Assembly: GCF_003443995.1 (NCBI RefSeq) | Contig: NZ_QWEY01000015.1 | Location: forward strand, 25,959-89,958 | DNA: 64,000 nt | Direction of reading: 5' to 3' | DNA from: Pseudotabrizicola alkalilacus | GTDB lineage: Bacteria > Pseudomonadota > Alphaproteobacteria > Rhodobacterales > Rhodobacteraceae | Shown here: piece by piece, positions 60,901-64,000 of the stretch | Numbering within the stretch: the stretch's first letter is position 1 | Layout of the letters: each line of letters begins with the position of its first letter | Notes under the pieces: model-generated | What the model was told of the DNA's origin: nothing | What the model saw: the letters and a program-made list of their open reading frames with translations, nothing else | Database searches by the model: none | Translations under genes and position numbers: made by a program

Positions 60901-61118
60901 TGCTGGCCCAAGGCGCGGGGGCCGAGGCGCGCTCGGTTCTGGGCTTGATCATCGTCGGCGGGTTGGGTCTGGCCACGCTGGCCACGCTCTACATCACCCC
61001 CGTCGCCTATCTGTTGCTGGCGGGCCTGTCCCGGTCGCGCGCGGCCGAAGGGGCCTTGCTGGCGTCAGAGCTGGAAAAAGCCGGGCAGCCAAAGCCCATA
61101 CCGCACCCCGCCGAATAG
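57990..61118 (+). CDS. RND efflux permease (AcrB/MdtB class)
   Basis: The 1042-residue proton-driven inner membrane pump has twelve helices and two large periplasmic loops. The start FVRRPILAFVLNALIVIAGFAGLMGADVRELPAVDRPVVSV and the TM4 segment GLVVDDAIVVLENIVRRRSEG, with the paired Asp of the proton relay, are diagnostic, as is LVGIMAKNGILIVEFADQLREKG in the second half. The adaptor is encoded just upstream. The substrate (drug, dye or metabolite) cannot be told. Confidence 0.94.
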   Translation: MENRPTPAAAMGQSTALFVRRPILAFVLNALIVIAGFAGLMGADVRELPAVDRPVVSVSTNYSGAAPETIDREVTAVIEGAAGRVAGVKSISSSSRFGSSRVTVEFNDSVDLDVAATDLRDAVARQVNNLPDGADAPRVVKSDADADAILRVAVTSSNRSADELTTLVSDLAESRLLAAPGVADLQIFGARELSFRVDVDLMQLAARGLTLADLRAVLGNAAFDSPAGALSSENQSLLVRTTAAIRTAEQIEALTVAGNIRLGDVAQVTLGPDPGASILRTNGETGIGIGIIRQANGNSLAISEAVRQVVDDLQPLLPADVRMFVTSDSADFIEGAIHEVQLALGLSVLIVTAVIFIFLRDPRATLIPIIAMPVALIGTLAAIWIVGFSVNIITLLALVLATGLVVDDAIVVLENIVRRRSEGMGARAAAVLGTQQVFFAVLATTTTLAAVFIPLSFLPGQTGGLFREFGFTLAIAVLLSSVTALSLCPVLAAKLLRPHQEQTGFMTRLGDGLSRLYDRTLHLCLSAPLIAVTFAVLFAALAVAIFPNLRQELTPPEDRAVILLSVQAPQGVSLDYTDARMREIEALVDPLRDSGEVTSVFAIAGMGGQESRGFIVITLAGWADRARSQQEIAAEISGNLRGVIGVRAFALQPNSLGIRGAGQGLSFALVGDNYDDLADTARALVEKMEADPRFGQVRLGYDTTQPQLFVEIDRARAEDLGIQIAGMGEALQAVLDGRTVGTLFLDDNSFDIRLVSNADPVNDPGDLERIFVPTRDGQMVPISTFVTLTERAVAPQLERESQMRAIPITAGLTPDLALGDALTQVQAMASDLLTDNTRILPLAEAATLGETSSGLAITFGIALIVVFLVLSAQFESFVSAIIVMATVPLGLACAVFALLLTGGSLNVYSQIGLVLLVGIMAKNGILIVEFADQLREKGASVREAIEQASVARLRPVMMTMVATVLGGLPLLLAQGAGAEARSVLGLIIVGGLGLATLATLYITPVAYLLLAGLSRSRAAEGALLASELEKAGQPKPIPHPAE

Positions 61119-61169
61119 TCACGCCAAGATGCGGATATGACAGGCGGACAGTTTTCAGAACCAGCGCTT

Positions 61170-61192
61170 CCCCTCCCCCTCGTGGGGAGGGG
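61170..61192. terminator. Strong GC hairpin between the RND permease and glpR genes
   Basis: CCCCTCCCC (61170-61178) and GGGGAGGGG (61184-61192) pair perfectly with a five-base loop. It lies between two convergent genes where a terminator is expected, though no T run follows. It may equally be a dispersed element. Confidence 0.5.
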
Positions 61193-61229
61193 AGAGGGGT
61201 GGGGGCACCGCCGCGCAACCGGGTGAAAC

Positions 61230-61991
61230 CTACTCCGCCACCACCACCTGCGTGCCCCAGCCCTCACAAGCCGCCATCAGATTGTCGGGCAGCGCCTGAT
61301 CGGTGAACACCGCATCCAGTTCTGACAGGCTGGCAATCCGCGCCGGGGCGGACCGGCCCAGCTTGGTGTGATCGGTCACCAGAAACGACTGCCGCGCCTG
61401 CCGGATGATCGCACGGCTCACCCGCACCTCGGCCAGATCGAAATCCAGAAGGTCGCCGTCGCGGTCCAGCGCCGAGGTGCCGATGATCGCGAAATCCACC
61501 TTGAACTGTTCGATGAACTGGGTGGTCAGCTCGCCCACCAGCCCGCCATCGCTGCGCCGCAACGCCCCGCCCGCCACCATGATCTCACAGCCCGGATTGG
61601 CCACCAGAGAGTTGGCGACATTCATGTTGTTGGTGACCACGGTGATATTGCGATGGTTCACCAGCTCGCGCGCGACCGCCTCGGTCGTGGTGCCAAGGTT
61701 CAGGATCATCGACGAATTGTCGGGGATCATCGCCGCACAGGCCCGCGCGATGGCGGTCTTGGCCGCTTCGTTCATCTTGCGCCGCGCCTCATAGCCGATG
61801 TTGGCCACGCCGGTGCGCGGCACCGCGCCGCCATGCACCCGGTCCAGATGCCCGGCCTCGGACAGTTCGGTCAGGTCACGGCGGATGGTCTGCAGCGTCA
61901 CCTCGAACCGGTGCGCCAGATCCTCGACCACCACCCGGCCTTCCTGCCGCGCGATCTCCAATATGCCGGTCTGCCGGAAATTCAACGCCAC
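61230..61991 (-). CDS. glpR: DeoR-family regulator of glycerol-3-phosphate genes
   Basis: The 253-residue repressor has an N-terminal DeoR helix-turn-helix (FRQTGILEIARQEGRVVVEDLAHRFEVTLQTIRRDLTELSEAGHLDRVHGGAV) and a C-terminal DeoR sensor domain (ILNLGTTTEAVARELV; VVTNNMNVANSL; RRSDGGLVG). It is divergent from glpD, with TTCGTTT/AAACGAA repeats between them. The GTG at 61991 gives the usual GlpR length; an ATG at 62057 would add 22 residues. Glycerol-3-phosphate is the likely inducer. Confidence 0.9.
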   Translation of the reverse strand: MALNFRQTGILEIARQEGRVVVEDLAHRFEVTLQTIRRDLTELSEAGHLDRVHGGAVPRTGVANIGYEARRKMNEAAKTAIARACAAMIPDNSSMILNLGTTTEAVARELVNHRNITVVTNNMNVANSLVANPGCEIMVAGGALRRSDGGLVGELTTQFIEQFKVDFAIIGTSALDRDGDLLDFDLAEVRVSRAIIRQARQSFLVTDHTKLGRSAPARIASLSELDAVFTDQALPDNLMAACEGWGTQVVVAE

Positions 61992-62070
61992 TCGGTTCGT
62001 CCCCTCTGATCCCGCCTTTTGCCACAAGCTGGCGCGCTTTGCCACCTGTCGCCCCAATGCTGCACTTGCA

Positions 62071-62172
62071 TTCGTTTTTGCGCGTTTGCAGCATTTCCTT
62101 AGGGATCGAGTGTCAGTTCTTGATCATAGCGCGCCATAATGTTCGTTTCAAATAAAAGCGCGCATAAACGAA
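62071..62172. promoter_or_regulatory. GlpR operator candidates between glpR and glpD
   Basis: TTCGTTT (62142-62148) and AAACGAA (62166-62172) form an inverted repeat with 17 bases between, and another TTCGTTT is at 62071-62077. DeoR/GlpR proteins bind such TTCG-type half-sites. The AT-rich patch stands out in a GC-rich region and lies about 80 bases before the glpD start. Confidence 0.6.
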
Positions 62173-62252
62173 AAAAAGTCGTTGACCGATGCCGGAGTCG
62201 TGAGGCAGGGTCTGCCCGGGGAGGCTGACCTTTCCAAAAGGGGGATTCAACC

Positions 62253-63854
62253 GTGACAGATGCCCAGCGGCCCGACATGGCCGACCTGTTCATCATCGGC
62301 GGCGGCATCAATGGATGCGGCATTGCACGTGACGCGTCAGGGCGTGGCCTGTCGGTCATTCTTGCCGAACAAGGCGACCTGGCGCAGGCGACCTCGTCGT
62401 CCTCCACCAAGCTGTTTCACGGTGGCTTGCGCTATCTGGAGTATTTTGAATTCCGTCTGGTGCGCGAAGCACTGGAGGAACGCGAAACCCTGCTCACCGC
62501 CATGCCCCACATTTCCTGGCCGATGCGGTTCGTGCTGCCCTATCACCGCGACATGCGGTTCGAGGGGGCAACGCCGACCAGCCGTCTGTTGGGTCTGGTG
62601 ATGCCCTGGATGAAGGGCCGTCGTCCGGCCTGGCTGATCCGGCTGGGTCTGTTCCTGTACGATACTCTCGGCGGTCGCAAGATCCTGCCCGCCACCCGCA
62701 CGCTGGACCTGTCCCGCGATCCGGCAGGCGCAGTTCTGAACCCGAAATTTGCCCATGCCTATGAATACTCCGACTGCTGGGTCGAAGACTCCCGCCTCGT
62801 CGTGCTCAACGCCCGCGACGCCGAAGCACGCGGCGCGCGGATCATGGTCGAAACCCCGGTGATCAGCGCCACCCGCACCGGCGACCACTGGGAAATCGTC
62901 ACCAACGGCCCCGAGGGCCGCACCACCCACCGCGCCCGCGCGCTGGTTAATGCCGGCGGCCCCTGGGTCGAGGATATCATCCGCAACGTCGCCCGCATCA
63001 ATTCGACCGAAGGCGTGCGTCTGGTGCGCGGCAGCCATATCGTCACCCGCAAGCTCTATGACCACGACCGCTGCTATTTCTTTCAGGGTGAGGATGGCCG
63101 CATCATCTTTGCGATTCCCTATGAGCAGGATTTCACCCTGATCGGCACCACCGACAAGGATCATCACGGCGCGCCCAAGGATGCCGTCTGCACCGATGAG
63201 GAACGCGATTATCTGCTGGAGTTTGCCTCAAAATACTTCGCTAAACCCGTCACCCGCGATGATGTGGTCTGGACCTATTCCGGCGTTCGGCCCCTGTATA
63301 ACGACGGCGCGAAATCGGCTACGGCGGCGACGCGCGATTATGTTCTGAGCCTTGATCAGACCGGCGCGCCGCTCTTGAACGTGTTCGGCGGCAAGATCAC
63401 CACCTACCGCCGTCTGGCCGAATCCGCACTGGAAAAGCTCGGCCCGTTCTTTCCGGGTGCAAAAGGCAAATGGACCGCGCGCCAGCCGCTGCCCGGTGGG
63501 GATTTCCCGGTCGATGGCGTGCCAGCCCTGACCGCCAGCCTGAAAGCCGCCCACCCCTACCTCAGCGACTATCACGCCGCCCGCCTGATCCGCGCCTATG
63601 GCACCGAGGCCGTCACGATCCTTGGCACGGCAAAGTCCCTCACCGATCTGGGCCGCGACTTCGGCGCGACCCTGACCGAGGCGGAGCTGCGCTGGCTGAT
63701 GACCCACGAATACGCCCGCCACGCCGCCGATGTGGTCTGGCGGCGCACCAAACTTGGCCTGCGCCTGACCCCGGATCAGGTCGCAGCAATTGACGACTTC
63801 ATGACCACGCACCGGGCACCCCGCCCGGCTGCGGAATACCCGGCTGCGGAATAA
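62253..63854 (+). CDS. glpD: Glycerol-3-phosphate dehydrogenase (FAD-dependent, membrane-associated)
   Basis: The 533-residue flavoprotein oxidises glycerol-3-phosphate to dihydroxyacetone phosphate and passes electrons to quinone. The FAD motif ADLFIIGGGINGCGIARDASGRGLSVILAE, then TSSSSTKLFHGGLRYLE, NAGGPWVEDI and YSGVRPLYNDGAKSATAATRDYVL are all GlpD hallmarks. The start is GTG with GGGGG upstream. It is controlled by the divergent glpR and followed by a glycerol importer ATPase. Confidence 0.95.
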   Translation: MTDAQRPDMADLFIIGGGINGCGIARDASGRGLSVILAEQGDLAQATSSSSTKLFHGGLRYLEYFEFRLVREALEERETLLTAMPHISWPMRFVLPYHRDMRFEGATPTSRLLGLVMPWMKGRRPAWLIRLGLFLYDTLGGRKILPATRTLDLSRDPAGAVLNPKFAHAYEYSDCWVEDSRLVVLNARDAEARGARIMVETPVISATRTGDHWEIVTNGPEGRTTHRARALVNAGGPWVEDIIRNVARINSTEGVRLVRGSHIVTRKLYDHDRCYFFQGEDGRIIFAIPYEQDFTLIGTTDKDHHGAPKDAVCTDEERDYLLEFASKYFAKPVTRDDVVWTYSGVRPLYNDGAKSATAATRDYVLSLDQTGAPLLNVFGGKITTYRRLAESALEKLGPFFPGAKGKWTARQPLPGGDFPVDGVPALTASLKAAHPYLSDYHAARLIRAYGTEAVTILGTAKSLTDLGRDFGATLTEAELRWLMTHEYARHAADVVWRRTKLGLRLTPDQVAAIDDFMTTHRAPRPAAEYPAAE

Positions 63855-63864
63855 AGGAACGCGC

Positions 63865-64000
63865 ATGGCTTTGGACCTGCAGAATGTATCACGGTCGGTT
63901 GAGGGGCGGATGCATATTCATCCGACCAGTCTGACGCTGCGAAAGGGGACGATGAATGTTCTGCTTGGTCCGACGTTGTCGGGCAAGACGTCTTTGATGC
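63865..64000 (+). CDS. glpS: Glycerol ABC importer ATP-binding protein (GlpS-like), cut by the window edge
   Basis: Only the first 45 codons are in the window. The product starts MALDLQNVSRSVEGRMHIHP and has a variant Walker A, GPTLSGKTS, in the position expected for a sugar-type importer ATPase; this GPTLSGKT form is typical of the GlpS subunit of the glpVSTPQ glycerol importer. The ATG is ten bases after the glpD stop with AAAGGAA upstream, so the two are co-transcribed. Confidence 0.82.
   Translation, partial: MALDLQNVSRSVEGRMHIHPTSLTLRKGTMNVLLGPTLSGKTSLM

Overview
The window reads as a chromosomal segment of a high-GC alphaproteobacterium, most likely a member of the Rhodobacteraceae. 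The evidence is the gene content: a nasTS-type nitrate assimilation operon with ATG-A overlaps between genes, a glpR/glpD/glpS glycerol locus, a creatinase, many dehydrogenases and transporters, and dispersed AAATACTCC hairpins between genes. Species cannot be read from the sequence. Almost every gene is intact. There is no prophage, insertion sequence, rRNA or CRISPR array, and one tRNA-Met (CAU).

Positions 1-20550 hold the most unusual part. Two paralogous Bap-like repeat proteins (2044-3972 and 17333-19471) bracket a type I secretion operon (TolC-like, peptidase-like ABC exporter, HlyD-like adaptor, and an Omp85/BamA-like barrel). The same block has a third giant repeat protein (4256-6904), a glycosyltransferase, a LuxR-type response regulator, a soluble hybrid histidine kinase and a lone receiver protein (19931-20458). 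Both Bap-like proteins have a BapA-type N-terminal domain, then a perfect 18-bp tandem repeat coding DPTDGT (26 units in one, 39 in the other), then GLLG-rich repeats. The 3' halves and the tandem terminators are almost identical while the N-termini have diverged. The promoters of the three repeat proteins and of the lone receiver carry inverted repeats built from the half-site AGTATG/CATACT. In the three repeat genes these are centred 82-87 bp upstream of the start codon. I read this as a co-regulated surface-protein (probably biofilm) island with a shared secretion machine.

Positions 20721-31935 are a complete assimilatory nitrate pathway: nasT and nasS (antiterminator and nitrate sensor), a structured leader ending in a terminator-like hairpin, an NrtABD-type nitrate ABC importer, siroheme nitrite reductase (large subunit plus Rieske small subunit), molybdopterin nitrate reductase, and a siroheme-synthesis methyltransferase.

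Positions 31965-43876 are metabolic genes: an aldo/keto reductase, a Gfo/Idh/MocA dehydrogenase and a GntR regulator facing a luciferase-like monooxygenase / aldo-keto reductase / flavin reductase set that resembles the enzymatic core of the oxidative sulfoquinovose (Smo) pathway. These are followed by panB-panC, a cupin protein, an EamA exporter, an L,D-transpeptidase and an esterase-like phytase-family protein.

Positions 44059-64000 hold a GlsB-type membrane protein, creatinase, a YghU-type glutathione transferase, DoxX, an atypical SDR, a P1 peptidase, an MltB-type lytic transglycosylase, a hydantoinase/oxoprolinase HyuA, tRNA-Met, an LptE-like lipoprotein, an MsbA-like exporter, a shikimate-dehydrogenase-like enzyme, diacylglycerol kinase, an RND pump pair, and the glycerol-3-phosphate locus, cut by the window edge inside a glycerol ABC ATPase gene.
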